Positions 34,195-43,451 of a DNA stretch of 64,000 nucleotides are shown here, one piece after another. The stretch lies in NCBI GenBank assembly GCA_964551995.1, contig CAZKFD010000006.1, positions 33,036 to 97,035 of the forward strand, in the 5' to 3' direction. The position numbers and the translations under genes are program-made. Below the pieces are notes generated by a model. The model was not told where the DNA came from and searched no databases. It saw only the letters and a list, made by a program, of their open reading frames with translations. Within the stretch, counting starts at the first letter, position 1, and each line of letters begins with the position of its first letter. This DNA comes from DATKJS01 sp964551995. Its GTDB lineage: Bacteria; Acidobacteriota; Aminicenantia; Aminicenantales; Saccharicenantaceae.

Positions 34195-37100
34195 CTAACA
34201 GACAGTGGTGACCAAGCCTTCACGGCTCACTGAGAAGTCGAAAAAGCGCGCCTTGTCGTTGGGCGGCTCCTTCTCGAGCATCCGCCGCACCGCGGCCGCA
34301 TCGTCTTCCGACTTGCACGCCATGAGCAGAAATCCTCCGCCCCCCGCCCCGAGCAGTTTAGCCCCGTGCACGTGCTTCGCAACCTTCTCACGCAGCTCTT
34401 CGATCTCCGCTGTCGTGTGGTCCGGGTCGAGGTCCACGTTGAGCCGCCAGGCGACATCGATAAGCTCGCCGAACCTCGCCTCGTCCCTCATGCCCATGGC
34501 CTCGGCCATTAGCGGCGGGAAAGCGCGGAGACGCCTCAGCGTCTCCATCGCGGCCCTGTCCCTGTCCAGATATCTCCCGACGACTTCCTGGAGGATGTTT
34601 TTAGCGAGCCGCCGCAGGCCCGTGTAGTAAAGGAGGGTCCGACCGCCGTTCCCCGCCGGGTCAAGCACGTCTGCCGGCACGAAACGGATCTGGGGGTCCG
34701 GAACGAGGCCCTTCGCGACGCTGATCATCTTCACGCCCCCGACCGCACCGCCTATCTGATCCTGCCAGCCGCCGCCCGTCGTCATCTCCTGCTCGAGCTT
34801 CAGGACGGCGTGAAAGAGCTCGCGGGAGGCCAGCCGCCGGCCTACGACGCGGCCCATGATCGATATTAAGACGGCACCCATGATGCTCGATGTCCCGAGC
34901 CCGCTGCCGCTCGGGATCGCCGCGAGCGTCGTCAGCTCGATCCCGCCGCCAAAACTCTTCAGCATCCCCTCGAGCGTCTTCATGCCGCGCGGCCAGGCGG
35001 CCGCCTCCGGCGCGAACCCGGTGAGCGCCAGGGCCGCCTTCGCCAGAGCGAATTTGCTCGCCGGCTTCCGGTAATCGAGCAGTTCGTCGAGCTCCCTAAC
35101 GGCGACGCGCGTGCTGTGGTCGATGGAGTTGATCCGGATCTCATGTTCTTCGATGACCCGCGCGTAGGCCTGGATGGGTGCCTGCCCGTTGAGGTCGACG
35201 GCCGCGTTGATGACGCACCCGCCCCGCTCGAGAGAGTAGGGGGGAGTGTCGGTCCAGCCGCCGCCCAGGTCGAGCCTGGCGGGCGACCTGCCCCAGACGA
35301 TCTCGTCGCTCCTCAGCATGTTCTTCGGCGGCGCGGGCATCGCCCCGCTGCTCGAAACGATGGTTCGGCTCAGGTGGCGGAATGCCGCGTCGTTCAGTTC
35401 CCTGGCCCAACGTCTTGGGTCCCGGGCGCGTTCGACAGGCAGACCCTGCTCGCGGAGACGCCTTTTTTCCATGCCAGTCAGTCCCGCCTCGAGCGTCGTG
35501 GCGATGTCGCTGCCGTAGCTTCGGTTCCGCCCCTCTCGTCGGTCGCGCCTGTCTCCTGCTCCCGCTACAACGAGGACGACCGACGCGAGCGTGTGCAGGA
35601 TCCTAGGGATCTCGAGCGACTCCAGCCCCGGGCGTTTCCGCCCCGCTTCCGCCTCGAAGGCCCTGGTCGCTTCCTTCGCGATCGCGACGATCCACTGCGC
35701 CCTCCCTGCGCCGCCTTTACCGCCCTTCGCGCTCCGGGCCAGGAAGGAGATCTCGGCGGCGGAGAGCTCCCCCTCTGGGCTGAATATCCGGGGCAGAGTC
35801 TCCCGGATCTCATCTCCTCGGATATCTAGCCGCCTTGAATCGAAGGCCTCGAGGTCGGCGCGGTGCGCGATCTCTTCGAGGCTGTACCGGTCTGCGGCGA
35901 GCCACTCCCTTTTCTGCCCAACGTCCGCAAGCCGCGGGTCGAGCATCCACAGCCATTTCAGATATTCTCCCGCATCCGGCCCCAGCCGTTGCGCTCCCGT
36001 CAGCGACCTGGCCTGCGCCCGGTGCCTCGTCCCCGCTCGCGCCCGCACAAAGGGAAAGATCCGGCCGTTCCATACCGTCATCTCCCCGGGAGCGAGCGCA
36101 CTGTCCCAGACATCAGCCGGTTCGGCGCCCATCGCCCTTAGCCATTCGCGCATCGGCAGGCCGCACAGGCCGGACCCTTTATTGACCGGGACATGGAACA
36201 CGTCCCCCACCGCATAGAGGCGGACGAACCAGCCTTTGCCCCCGTTCCTTCCCGTCCCCTCGATGATGTCTAGGCAGCCGCCCTGCGGGAGCGCAAAAGG
36301 CGTCGCGACGTCCACGCCGACGACGACATTATCTCCGCCGAGTTTCAAGGGCGCCTCAATCCGGCAGCCTTCGACCCAGGAGTCCTTCCCGGAAACGCTT
36401 CCCGCTCCTGTCATTCTCGAGTTTATGAGGACGGCTTCTCCCTTTTCCGGCTCTTCCATATCGGCGCCGAACAGCACCCGGCCGCTCTCGATGAGGTCCC
36501 GGAGCGTGCCGAAATGCAGGAACCTGAAGCTCGGCACGACGCCCACGTGAAAGGGGAAATGCCTCAGCCCGTCATAAAGTCTGCGCAACACTGCGCTCCC
36601 GGTCCGAGAGCCGGCCGCCCGGACTTCCTCTTCGTAGCCGGCAAAGCTCGTGCCTTCGCCCAGGGCACAACAAACTTCGAGGTAGATATCGAGGCCCGTG
36701 GTTGCGATTTCTTTCAGGGGCCCGCAGAGATCGAGCAGCCGCGCGGCGGCCCAGGGAGCGAAGCTCAGGATCCCGAGATCGAGCACCGCCCGTCCGCGCG
36801 CATCGACGGCCCCGAGTTCCTTCTGTTTCTCGACAGGCGGCTTTTGGAGGAACCGGCCGACGCTGCCGTCCTCCCGCCGGCAATAAACGCCGTGGTTCTT
36901 GGCGACTTCGGGAGCCACGAACCCCCCGACGCCCGTGATCCCATCCCTCGCGAACATGACTCCGCCGGGGTCGAAGTCGAGGAGGACGTCGCCCGAGGCG
37001 ACGACGACCTGGCCGCTGCCGGACTCCGGCCTGGGCAACTTGAGATACGCCGGGATCAGGCGGTCGAAGATTGTCGTTCCCGCGGCGCCTCCCGAATCTC

Positions 37101-37485
37101 CCGGCACCGGAACGAATATCTTGCCCCGCGGCCCGTAGGGAGGCAGACGCTTGGAATCACCCCCCGCGTGCACGATCAGAATACGAAGCCCATCGAGAGT
37201 ATCCGCCCACGCTTCGGGGCCCGCGCGTCGCCCTCCACCCCTATGCTCCGCCCCTCGCTCGAGGCCGAGGATGTGATGGAGACAGTGAACGGTGCTTCCC
37301 CCCGAGCCGATGCGTCGGCCGCCGGGGTCCGGGACAACGAGGATTCTCTTTGCGCCGCTAGCCAGACCGAGCGATCTTCTGAGATCGATCTGCTTCTTGT
37401 AGGCCGCTGCCTGCTTTTCGTTGGAGGCAGTGACGACCAGGTAGTCCCACTCGGGGGAAAAGCCGATTGTCTTGCTCTCGGACAC
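34195..37485 (-). CDS. fkp: Bifunctional L-fucokinase / L-fucose-1-phosphate guanylyltransferase
   Basis: A 1096-residue protein. The N-terminal half (about 1-500) is the fucose pyrophosphorylase domain with GSGGSTVHCLHHIL at 60-73 and a beta-helix-like region near 350-400. The C-terminal part (about 728-1096) is a GHMP kinase: GGWTDTPPYSLERGG, the ATP loop PSGSGLGTSS (858-867) and late LGAGGGGFLLMA. It phosphorylates L-fucose and converts it to GDP-L-fucose, a salvage route for fucosylated glycans. The GTG start at 37485 has AAGGA some 14 nt upstream, so the exact start is uncertain. It is divergent from the RAYT and GDP-sugar genes. Confidence 0.92.
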   Translation of the reverse strand: MSESKTIGFSPEWDYLVVTASNEKQAAAYKKQIDLRRSLGLASGAKRILVVPDPGGRRIGSGGSTVHCLHHILGLERGAEHRGGGRRAGPEAWADTLDGLRILIVHAGGDSKRLPPYGPRGKIFVPVPGDSGGAAGTTIFDRLIPAYLKLPRPESGSGQVVVASGDVLLDFDPGGVMFARDGITGVGGFVAPEVAKNHGVYCRREDGSVGRFLQKPPVEKQKELGAVDARGRAVLDLGILSFAPWAAARLLDLCGPLKEIATTGLDIYLEVCCALGEGTSFAGYEEEVRAAGSRTGSAVLRRLYDGLRHFPFHVGVVPSFRFLHFGTLRDLIESGRVLFGADMEEPEKGEAVLINSRMTGAGSVSGKDSWVEGCRIEAPLKLGGDNVVVGVDVATPFALPQGGCLDIIEGTGRNGGKGWFVRLYAVGDVFHVPVNKGSGLCGLPMREWLRAMGAEPADVWDSALAPGEMTVWNGRIFPFVRARAGTRHRAQARSLTGAQRLGPDAGEYLKWLWMLDPRLADVGQKREWLAADRYSLEEIAHRADLEAFDSRRLDIRGDEIRETLPRIFSPEGELSAAEISFLARSAKGGKGGAGRAQWIVAIAKEATRAFEAEAGRKRPGLESLEIPRILHTLASVVLVVAGAGDRRDRREGRNRSYGSDIATTLEAGLTGMEKRRLREQGLPVERARDPRRWARELNDAAFRHLSRTIVSSSGAMPAPPKNMLRSDEIVWGRSPARLDLGGGWTDTPPYSLERGGCVINAAVDLNGQAPIQAYARVIEEHEIRINSIDHSTRVAVRELDELLDYRKPASKFALAKAALALTGFAPEAAAWPRGMKTLEGMLKSFGGGIELTTLAAIPSGSGLGTSSIMGAVLISIMGRVVGRRLASRELFHAVLKLEQEMTTGGGWQDQIGGAVGGVKMISVAKGLVPDPQIRFVPADVLDPAGNGGRTLLYYTGLRRLAKNILQEVVGRYLDRDRAAMETLRRLRAFPPLMAEAMGMRDEARFGELIDVAWRLNVDLDPDHTTAEIEELREKVAKHVHGAKLLGAGGGGFLLMACKSEDDAAAVRRMLEKEPPNDKARFFDFSVSREGLVTTVC

Positions 37486-37588
37486 GATTTTTTTCGGTCC
37501 TTGGCCAATTCCGTAGGAGATCGGAATTTATCAGAGGGTCAGCGGCAAGTCAAGGTTCACTGCCTCTTTGTCGGCTCTGAAATAAACG

Positions 37589-37607
37589 TGCGCTGTCCCC
37601 GTTTTAT
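37589..37607. repeat. Single REP-like half palindrome
   Basis: Read on the minus strand it is TAAAACGGGGACAGCGCAC, sharing AAACGGGGACA with the palindrome arm at 37996. Orientation is opposite to that arm, so the two could mark the ends of a roughly 400-bp non-coding unit beside the RAYT gene. Confidence 0.45.
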
Positions 37608-37610
37608 CCC

Positions 37611-37640
37611 TTGACATCCCGCCTCGGCTTTTAATAAAAT
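37611..37640 (+). promoter_or_regulatory. Strong sigma-70-type promoter with no gene close behind
   Basis: TTGACA at 37611-37616, an 18-bp spacer and TAAAAT at 37635-37640. The next coding start in this direction is the transposase at 38116. The 470 bp between hold no convincing frame, so the promoter may serve the transposase, a non-coding RNA, or nothing. Confidence 0.4.
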
Positions 37641-37992
37641 TCCCACATCTTTTTTCCCATCCGGAAAAGGACGAGGAAGGGTATTAAGTTGGGAACATCC
37701 GTCACTGAGAAAAGGGCAGCACGGGTTTCCTCCATCAGTTCCGGATCTTCTGATGCGCGTGTCGCCGTACCTATCTTCACACCGCCACTCGCCACGGCAT
37801 TCGCACGCGCGTTTGCGCTTGTATCCGTGCGTCGCCCTTTAAATCCCCGGGCTCGCCTGATTTAGATCTCGGTGACGGTTCGGCGCGGCGTTATCAAGGC
37901 CGCGCCCGATGTAGGACTTATGGACATTGGCGCCCGAAGTCCAGACGCCCTTTGGCGCCCAACGGCGGTAGCCTGCCGGAAATTCGGGATAT

Positions 37993-38080
37993 GGCAAACG
38001 GGGACATGTAACAATTCTCTTGAATTGGTACGTGTCCCAAGTTTGCCTGCACCTTTCCCGTGAATTTTCGTGCGTGTCCC
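37993..38080. repeat. REP palindrome and extra half-site upstream of the RAYT transposase
   Basis: The arm 37993-38018 starts GGCAAAC-GGGGACATGTAAC and is mirrored by 38022-38047, which ends GTGTCCCAAGTTTGCC. Mismatches are few and the loop is about 3 nt. A further copy of the right-arm motif (GAATTTTCGTGCGTGTCCC) follows at 38062-38080. Such imperfect GC-centred hairpins flank RAYT genes and are the substrate of their transposases. Confidence 0.7.
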
Positions 38081-38115
38081 ATGATTGCCGCGCCGCCTGA
38101 TGTCTTGCTTATTGC

Positions 38116-38799
38116 ATGTCCCGTTTAGCTAGAATCACCATTGCCGGCTATCCCCACCAGGTCACCCAGCGGGGGAACTACGAGCAGCGGGTCTTCGAGG
38201 AGGATGCGGATTTCGAGCTCTACCTCAAGTGGCTCGCCGAATGCGCGGCAAGCTACGGCGTCGATATCTGGGCCTACTGCCTGATGCCGACCCACGTCCA
38301 CTACGTATGCGTCCCCAAGGCCGACGGCGCCCTCTCCCGGGCCTTCAACACGCTCCACATGAAGTACGCCCAGCACTTCCACGGCAAAAAGAACATGACC
38401 GGCCACCTCTGGCGGGGGAGGTTTCTCTCCTGCGTCCTGGACGACACGAGCGTCTTCGAAGAGGTCCGTTTCATCGAGAACAACCCCGTCCGTGCTGGCC
38501 TCGTCGAGCTCCCCGAGCAATATCCCTGGTCGAGCGCGCGCCACCACGTCCGTGGCACGCCTGACCCAGTCGTCGGCGACGCCTGCTTCCTACGACAGGC
38601 GATCGACGACTGGCATTCTTACCTCGCCGCGGAAGCAGACAATTCGGTGCTCGATCGAACCTGGCAGAGCCTCAAGACCGGCCGCCCGGCCGGCGACGAG
38701 AAATTCGTGCACGGGCTTGAGCGGATCGCGGGGCGCCGGCTCTCGGCGCTTCCCCGAGGGAGGCCGCGGAAGATAAACGCTAGAGTGTCTTTAGGTTGA
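38116..38799 (+). CDS. REP-associated tyrosine transposase (RAYT, IS200-like Y1/TnpA family)
   Basis: A 227-residue Y1 HUH transposase. The N-terminus MSRLARITIAGYPHQVTQRG is the family opening. The HUH metal site is MPTHVHYVCV (H60, H62), and the likely nucleophile is Tyr84 in MKYAQHFHGKKN. The trailing GHLWRGRFLS and VRFIENNPVRAGLVELPEQY are diagnostic of RAYTs. It cuts and joins single-stranded REP hairpins; the palindromes at 37993-38080 are its likely substrate. The ORF is intact. The C-terminal 60 residues are variable and basic. Confidence 0.9.
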   Translation: MSRLARITIAGYPHQVTQRGNYEQRVFEEDADFELYLKWLAECAASYGVDIWAYCLMPTHVHYVCVPKADGALSRAFNTLHMKYAQHFHGKKNMTGHLWRGRFLSCVLDDTSVFEEVRFIENNPVRAGLVELPEQYPWSSARHHVRGTPDPVVGDACFLRQAIDDWHSYLAAEADNSVLDRTWQSLKTGRPAGDEKFVHGLERIAGRRLSALPRGRPRKINARVSLG

Positions 38800-38866
38800 T
38801 CATGGACGCGACAAGCTCTTCGTCGAATATCCAATCGGAAAATCACCTGTTAGAGAGGAGCCTCCG

Positions 38867-39814
38867 ATGAAAAGGGCAATGGTCTGCGGGGCCGGCGGGT
38901 TCATAGGCAGCCACCTCGTCAAGAAACTCAAAAAAGAAGGCTACTGGGTCCGGGGCGTCGACATCAAGAAACCCGAGTTCTCGCCCACGGCCGCCGATGA
39001 ATTCCTGCTCCTCGACCTTCGCGAGCGCCCCAACGCGGTCAAGGCCCTCTCCGGCCGCCTCGACGAGGTTTACCAGTTCGCCGCCGATATGGGAGGCATG
39101 GGCTTCATCCATTCGGCCGAGACCGAGATCATGCGCAATAGCCTTCTCATCAACATCAACATGACCTACGCGGCCGCCGAGGTCCGCATCCCGCGCTATT
39201 TTTTTTCCTCCTCGGTCTGCATCTATCGGGACATGAAGCCGGGCGAACCCGAAATGACCGAGGAACAGGCCTATCCAGCCTTCCCGGACAATGAATATGG
39301 CTGGGAAAAGCTCTACTCGGAGAGGATGGCCCTGGCCTTCGGCCGCCGCTACGGCATGGTCGTCCGGATCGCCCGCTTCCAGAACTGCTACGGCCCCGAG
39401 GGGACGTGGACGGGCGGCCGCGAGAAGGCCCCCGCCGCAATCTGCCGGAAGGTCGCCGAGGCGAAAGACGGCGGCACGATCGAGGCCTGGGGCGACGGCT
39501 CAGCCATCCGCTCCTATACCTACATCGACGACATGCTGGAGGGCATCTACCTTCTCATGCACTCGGACATCGGTGTGCCGGTCAACATCGGCTGCCCCCA
39601 GTACGTCTCGGTCCAGGAGCTTATCGACACGGTCTCGGAGGCCGCGGGCAAGAAAATCCGCGTCAAGTGGATCGCCGGTCCCGTAGGAGTCCAGTCCCGC
39701 AACTTCAGCAACGAAAAGATCTATTCTCTCGGCTGGAAGTCCCGCTTTTCCCTGAAGGACGGGATCGCGCTCACCTATCCCTGGGTGGCCGAGCAGGTCC
39801 GGAAAACCAAATAA
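38867..39814 (+). CDS. GDP-mannose 3,5-epimerase-like short-chain dehydrogenase
   Basis: A 315-residue extended SDR. GAGGFIGSHL (about 8-17) binds NAD. FAADMGGMGFIHS (about 71-83) is the characteristic GME segment, and NEYGWEKLYSER contains the catalytic Tyr and Lys. In plants GME converts GDP-D-mannose to GDP-L-galactose or GDP-L-gulose; bacterial homologues make GDP-sugars for polysaccharides. A good site (GAGAGGAG) precedes the ATG. It is the first of three closely spaced genes all using GDP-mannose-derived substrates. The exact product cannot be told from sequence. Confidence 0.8.
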   Translation: MKRAMVCGAGGFIGSHLVKKLKKEGYWVRGVDIKKPEFSPTAADEFLLLDLRERPNAVKALSGRLDEVYQFAADMGGMGFIHSAETEIMRNSLLININMTYAAAEVRIPRYFFSSSVCIYRDMKPGEPEMTEEQAYPAFPDNEYGWEKLYSERMALAFGRRYGMVVRIARFQNCYGPEGTWTGGREKAPAAICRKVAEAKDGGTIEAWGDGSAIRSYTYIDDMLEGIYLLMHSDIGVPVNIGCPQYVSVQELIDTVSEAAGKKIRVKWIAGPVGVQSRNFSNEKIYSLGWKSRFSLKDGIALTYPWVAEQVRKTK

Positions 39815-39824
39815 GGAACGCCGC

Positions 39825-40883
39825 ATGTCAGACAAGAAAAAAGCACTTATCACCGGCATCACCGGCCAGGACGGCTCCTACCTCGCCGAGTTCCTTCTCT
39901 CCAAAAACTACGAAGTCCACGGCATCGTCCGGAGGTCGAGCTCGGTCAACCGCACGCGTATCGACCACCTCCACCGCGACCCCCATCTCCCGACGACCCG
40001 CCTCTTCCTCCATTACGGGGACCTCGCCGACTCAGGCCAACTCACGGAGATCATCTACAACATCAAGCCCAACGAGATCTACAACCTCGCCTCCCAGAGC
40101 CACGTCCGCGTTAGCTTCGACCTCTCCGAGTACACGGGCGACATCACGGGCCTGGGGACGACCCGGATCCTCGAGGCCGTCCGCCGCAGCGGGAACAAGG
40201 CCCGGTTCTACCAGGCTTCGAGCAGCGAGATGTTCGGCGACGCCCCAGCCCCCCAGAGCGAGACGACGCCGTTCCAGCCCCGGAGCCCCTACGCCGTGGC
40301 CAAGGTCTACGCCTACTGGATGGTCCGGAACTACCGCGAGGGCTACGACCTCTTTGCCTCGAACGGGATCCTCTTCAACCACGAGTCCCCGCGGCGCGGC
40401 GAGAACTTCGTCACCCGCAAGATCACCCAGACGATCGCGCTGATCCTGGCGAATAAAGCGAAAAAGCTCTACGTCGGAAACCTCGACGCCAAGCGGGACT
40501 GGGGCTACGCCCCCGAGTACGTCGAGGCCATGTGGCTGATGCTCCAGCAGAAGACCCCCGACGACTACGTCATCGGGACGGGGGAGACCCACTCGGTCGA
40601 CGAGTTCGTCACGCAGGCCTTCGATTACGTCGGCCTCGACCGGCGTAAATACATCGAGATCGACCCGAGGTTCTTCCGTCCGACGGAGGTCCCGGAGCTC
40701 CGGGCCGACCCGGCCAAGGCCCGGGCGAAGCTCCGGTGGTCCCCGAAGGTCGGATTCGGCGAGCTCGTCAAGATCATGGTCGATGCCGACCTCGAGCAGA
40801 TGGGCGTCAAGTCGCCGGGCGAGGGGAGGAAGATCGCCCTCGAGAAAGGCTTCGAGTGGCTGCCGGAAGTTCGGCAGCCATGA
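39825..40883 (+). CDS. gmd: GDP-mannose 4,6-dehydratase
   Basis: A 352-residue SDR of normal Gmd length. The N-terminus KKALITGITGQDGSYLAEFL contains GxxGxxG. RRSSSVNRTRIDHL is a Gmd-specific substrate loop; YxxxK appears as SPYAVAKVYAYW; NHESPRRGENFVTRK is also diagnostic. It converts GDP-D-mannose into GDP-4-keto-6-deoxy-D-mannose, the precursor of GDP-D-rhamnose, GDP-L-fucose and related sugars. It starts 10 bp after the epimerase gene, behind AAGGA, so it is in the same operon. Confidence 0.95.
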   Translation: MSDKKKALITGITGQDGSYLAEFLLSKNYEVHGIVRRSSSVNRTRIDHLHRDPHLPTTRLFLHYGDLADSGQLTEIIYNIKPNEIYNLASQSHVRVSFDLSEYTGDITGLGTTRILEAVRRSGNKARFYQASSSEMFGDAPAPQSETTPFQPRSPYAVAKVYAYWMVRNYREGYDLFASNGILFNHESPRRGENFVTRKITQTIALILANKAKKLYVGNLDAKRDWGYAPEYVEAMWLMLQQKTPDDYVIGTGETHSVDEFVTQAFDYVGLDRRKYIEIDPRFFRPTEVPELRADPAKARAKLRWSPKVGFGELVKIMVDADLEQMGVKSPGEGRKIALEKGFEWLPEVRQP

Positions 40884-40896
40884 AGATCGTGGAGAG

Positions 40897-41868
40897 ATGA
40901 GCAAGAAGAAGCGGGTTTTGGTCACCGGTGCGACGGGCTTTGCCGGCAGGTATCTAGTTCGCGCGTTGGAGGAGGATAAGGCTGCTGAATTCGAGGTTTA
41001 CGGGACGTCTTATCCCGAAACGCCCGAGGCTTCCGATAAGCGGACGTATTTCCTGGACGTGCGCTCGGAAAAAGACGTTGTAAAGCTGGTCGGCGAAATC
41101 AGGCCCGATTGGGTCTTCCACCTCGCGGGCATCTCCAGCGTACGCTTTTCCTGGCAGATTAGGAGAGAGACGATCGAAACGAACGTCCTCGGCACCCATA
41201 ATCTTCTTGAAGCCGTCAGGCAGAACGCGCCCGCGGCCAGGGTGCTTTTCATAAGCTCTTCGGATGTCTATGGATATGGCGGTCATCCGGGCAAGCCCCT
41301 AACGGAGGAAGCGCCTTTCGAAATCACGAGCCCTTACGCATATTCCAAGATCGTCGGAGAAATGTTGTGCGGCTTTTACGGAAAAGTCGAGAATCTCGAT
41401 ATCGTCATCGCACGGCCATTCCCACATACGGGCCCGAGCCAGTCGCCTGATTTCGTCTGCTCGGACTGGGCGCGCCAGATTGCACGAATCGAGAGAGGCG
41501 ACAGCCCGCCAATCCTCAAGGTCGGAAACCTCAAAGTCCGGCGAGATTTCTGCGACGTCCGCGACGTCGCCAAGGCATACATCCTCCTCCTCAAAAAGGG
41601 CCGCCGGGGAGAGCCCTACAACATATGTTCGGGGAAGGCAGTCGCGCTCCAGGAGGTCCTGGATCTCCTGGTCAAGGAGGCCATGGTGAGCAAGCCTATC
41701 TCGATCGATATTGACCCCGCAAGATTTAGGAAGATCGACACGGCAATCCAGGTAGGCACCAACCAAAGAATATATGGAGAAATCGGCTGGTCTGCAAAGA
41801 TTCCACTCCACCAAGGTCTACATGATCTGCTTGCATATTGGCGATATTGTCTTGATGGCAGGGTTTAA
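40897..41868 (+). CDS. rmd: GDP-6-deoxy-D-mannose reductase-like (Rmd)
   Basis: A 323-residue SDR. VLVTGATGFAGRYLVRALEE binds the cofactor, SSSDVYGYG and SPYAYSKIVGEM carry the catalytic Ser, Tyr and Lys, and the substrate region ARPFPHTGPSQSPDFVCSDW matches Rmd. It would reduce the Gmd product to GDP-D-rhamnose. The ATG at 40897 follows GTGGAGAG and lies 13 bp after gmd; the frame is open upstream into gmd only as shadow. A related 4-reductase such as GDP-6-deoxy-talose synthase is the main alternative. Confidence 0.82.
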   Translation: MSKKKRVLVTGATGFAGRYLVRALEEDKAAEFEVYGTSYPETPEASDKRTYFLDVRSEKDVVKLVGEIRPDWVFHLAGISSVRFSWQIRRETIETNVLGTHNLLEAVRQNAPAARVLFISSSDVYGYGGHPGKPLTEEAPFEITSPYAYSKIVGEMLCGFYGKVENLDIVIARPFPHTGPSQSPDFVCSDWARQIARIERGDSPPILKVGNLKVRRDFCDVRDVAKAYILLLKKGRRGEPYNICSGKAVALQEVLDLLVKEAMVSKPISIDIDPARFRKIDTAIQVGTNQRIYGEIGWSAKIPLHQGLHDLLAYWRYCLDGRV

Positions 41869-42205
41869 GGGATAGGAGGAGGAATAGGGTATTATTATTA
41901 GAGGGAACGCCTCGGTATATGATTATCCGGTCAGAATAAACGTCAAGATCGTAATAGGAAAGCGGCGATAAAATTAAGGTGGTGTATGCGTGTTATTGGA
42001 CTGTTTTAAGCCAAAAAGCCTTAGAAAACCGGAGGATTAACCTACTGGAATCGTCCGCAATTTGCATGTTGCTGATATAGGTTATTAATTTGCAGATGTT
42101 CTCAATAACTTTGAAACCGGACGGCTATAATTCTTAATAAAGCTTAAATAGCATTGGCGAAGACCATGGGTTTGACGGAAGAAAAAAAGAGATAAATTTC
42201 GATCT
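41869..42205. other. AT-rich boundary between GDP-sugar operon and polysaccharide island
   Basis: No gene seen. Composition changes sharply from GC-rich to AT-rich within about 50 bp of the rmd stop. No tRNA, integrase or repeat marks this edge. Confidence 0.5.
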
Positions 42206-43450
42206 ATGACAGCCAACGAACCACAGCATGTCTTGTTTAGCAAAAAAGGGCAGGTGATATACCTATGGCCATATCTAGAGTGGGGGGGTGCACAAATCTA
42301 TTTTGCAGGCATTATGAAACTCGCCAAACTAAGATATGAAATACTCGCGGCTATGCCCCTTTCATCAGATAGAAAGCTTATAGGCTATATGGAACGCATC
42401 GGAATCGATTGTGAATTTTTCCCAGCACATCTAGATACTTCCCAAGCCCGGTTTTTATGGGCGAAGATACGACGACGAATCAAAAACGCTTATTGTTCAT
42501 TTGTGATTTTCAAATATTTAAGCCGGAAGCCACTGAAACGCATTATCCTGCACTTAGACATCGCTCCTTGGTCTTCTTTCCTGCTGCTTTCTTATCTTTC
42601 TATGCGTACGAATGTGAATGTGACCCTGCATATCGCTATGCCTAGAGCGTCTTTTTTGCGGCGATCCGAGTGGCAGTTCAAATTTAGAATTTTATCGCTT
42701 TTCCCACATTTTAGCCTCCTGGCTTCTAATAGAGACATGCTAGAAAGCTTGAGACGCTACTTGCCTTCCGATTATCTTTCCTCCGTTCCTATTGCCTATA
42801 CTGGAGTTGATATCAACGAGATTAAGCGAGTATTGAACGCGCATTTAGATCGGCATTATTTATGTAGAAGGTATGGGCTGCCATCGCACCGGTTTCTTAT
42901 TTTTTCCCTAGGCCAATTAATCCTAAGGAAGGGCAGTCTTGTGCTATTGGAGGCCGTGAAGGAGCTAAGAGTATTCCCAGATTGCCCGTTTTTTGTCTGG
43001 ATTGGCGAGGGAGCACTAAGAAAAGATGTTGAACGGCTTATCGACCGAGATAGTATGCATGATTATTTCAAAATCATTAGGCCCGCTAATATTGGCCCGG
43101 ATCGCTTCGAGGTCCTAGCGCTTGTATCTTTAGCTGATCTCTTTGTGCTTCCCAGCTTCAGTGAAGGGTTGCCTGGGGCGCTGCTGGAGGCTATGGCACT
43201 GGGCAAGCCGTGTATAGCTTCACGAATTAATGCAATACCTGAAGCTGTTAAAGACCATGAAACTGGTCTGCTTGTGCCAGCCGGTGACAGCGTTGCTCTA
43301 GCTGCGGCAATAAGATTATTAATGAGCGATAATGTGCTTCGGGAGCGGCTTGCCCAATCAGGTCAAGCTTACGTAAATGAGCATTTCGATGAGAGAATTG
43401 CAGCGCAAATCACAATGCATCATTACGAAGCTTATCGTCGAAGGCAATAA
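42206..43450 (+). CDS. Glycosyltransferase family 4 (GT-B)
   Basis: A 414-residue GT-B glycosyltransferase. The acceptor half starts VIYLWPYLEWGGAQIYFAG. In the donor half SLGQLILRKGSLVLLEAVK and LPSFSEGLPGALLEAMALGK (the E-x7-E motif) bind the nucleotide sugar. It adds a sugar to the lipid-linked repeat unit at the cytoplasmic face. First gene of the AT-rich island. The following flippase gene starts directly at its stop codon. Donor and linkage cannot be predicted. Confidence 0.88.
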   Translation: MTANEPQHVLFSKKGQVIYLWPYLEWGGAQIYFAGIMKLAKLRYEILAAMPLSSDRKLIGYMERIGIDCEFFPAHLDTSQARFLWAKIRRRIKNAYCSFVIFKYLSRKPLKRIILHLDIAPWSSFLLLSYLSMRTNVNVTLHIAMPRASFLRRSEWQFKFRILSLFPHFSLLASNRDMLESLRRYLPSDYLSSVPIAYTGVDINEIKRVLNAHLDRHYLCRRYGLPSHRFLIFSLGQLILRKGSLVLLEAVKELRVFPDCPFFVWIGEGALRKDVERLIDRDSMHDYFKIIRPANIGPDRFEVLALVSLADLFVLPSFSEGLPGALLEAMALGKPCIASRINAIPEAVKDHETGLLVPAGDSVALAAAIRLLMSDNVLRERLAQSGQAYVNEHFDERIAAQITMHHYEAYRRRQ

Positions 43451-43451
43451 C

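Noticed and set aside
37176..37508. An alternative frame starting just upstream of fkp across a run of seven A
   Set aside because: It encodes only Arg/Ser-rich shadow text; a slippage link to fkp would need a TTG start and is not required because fkp has its own GTG.
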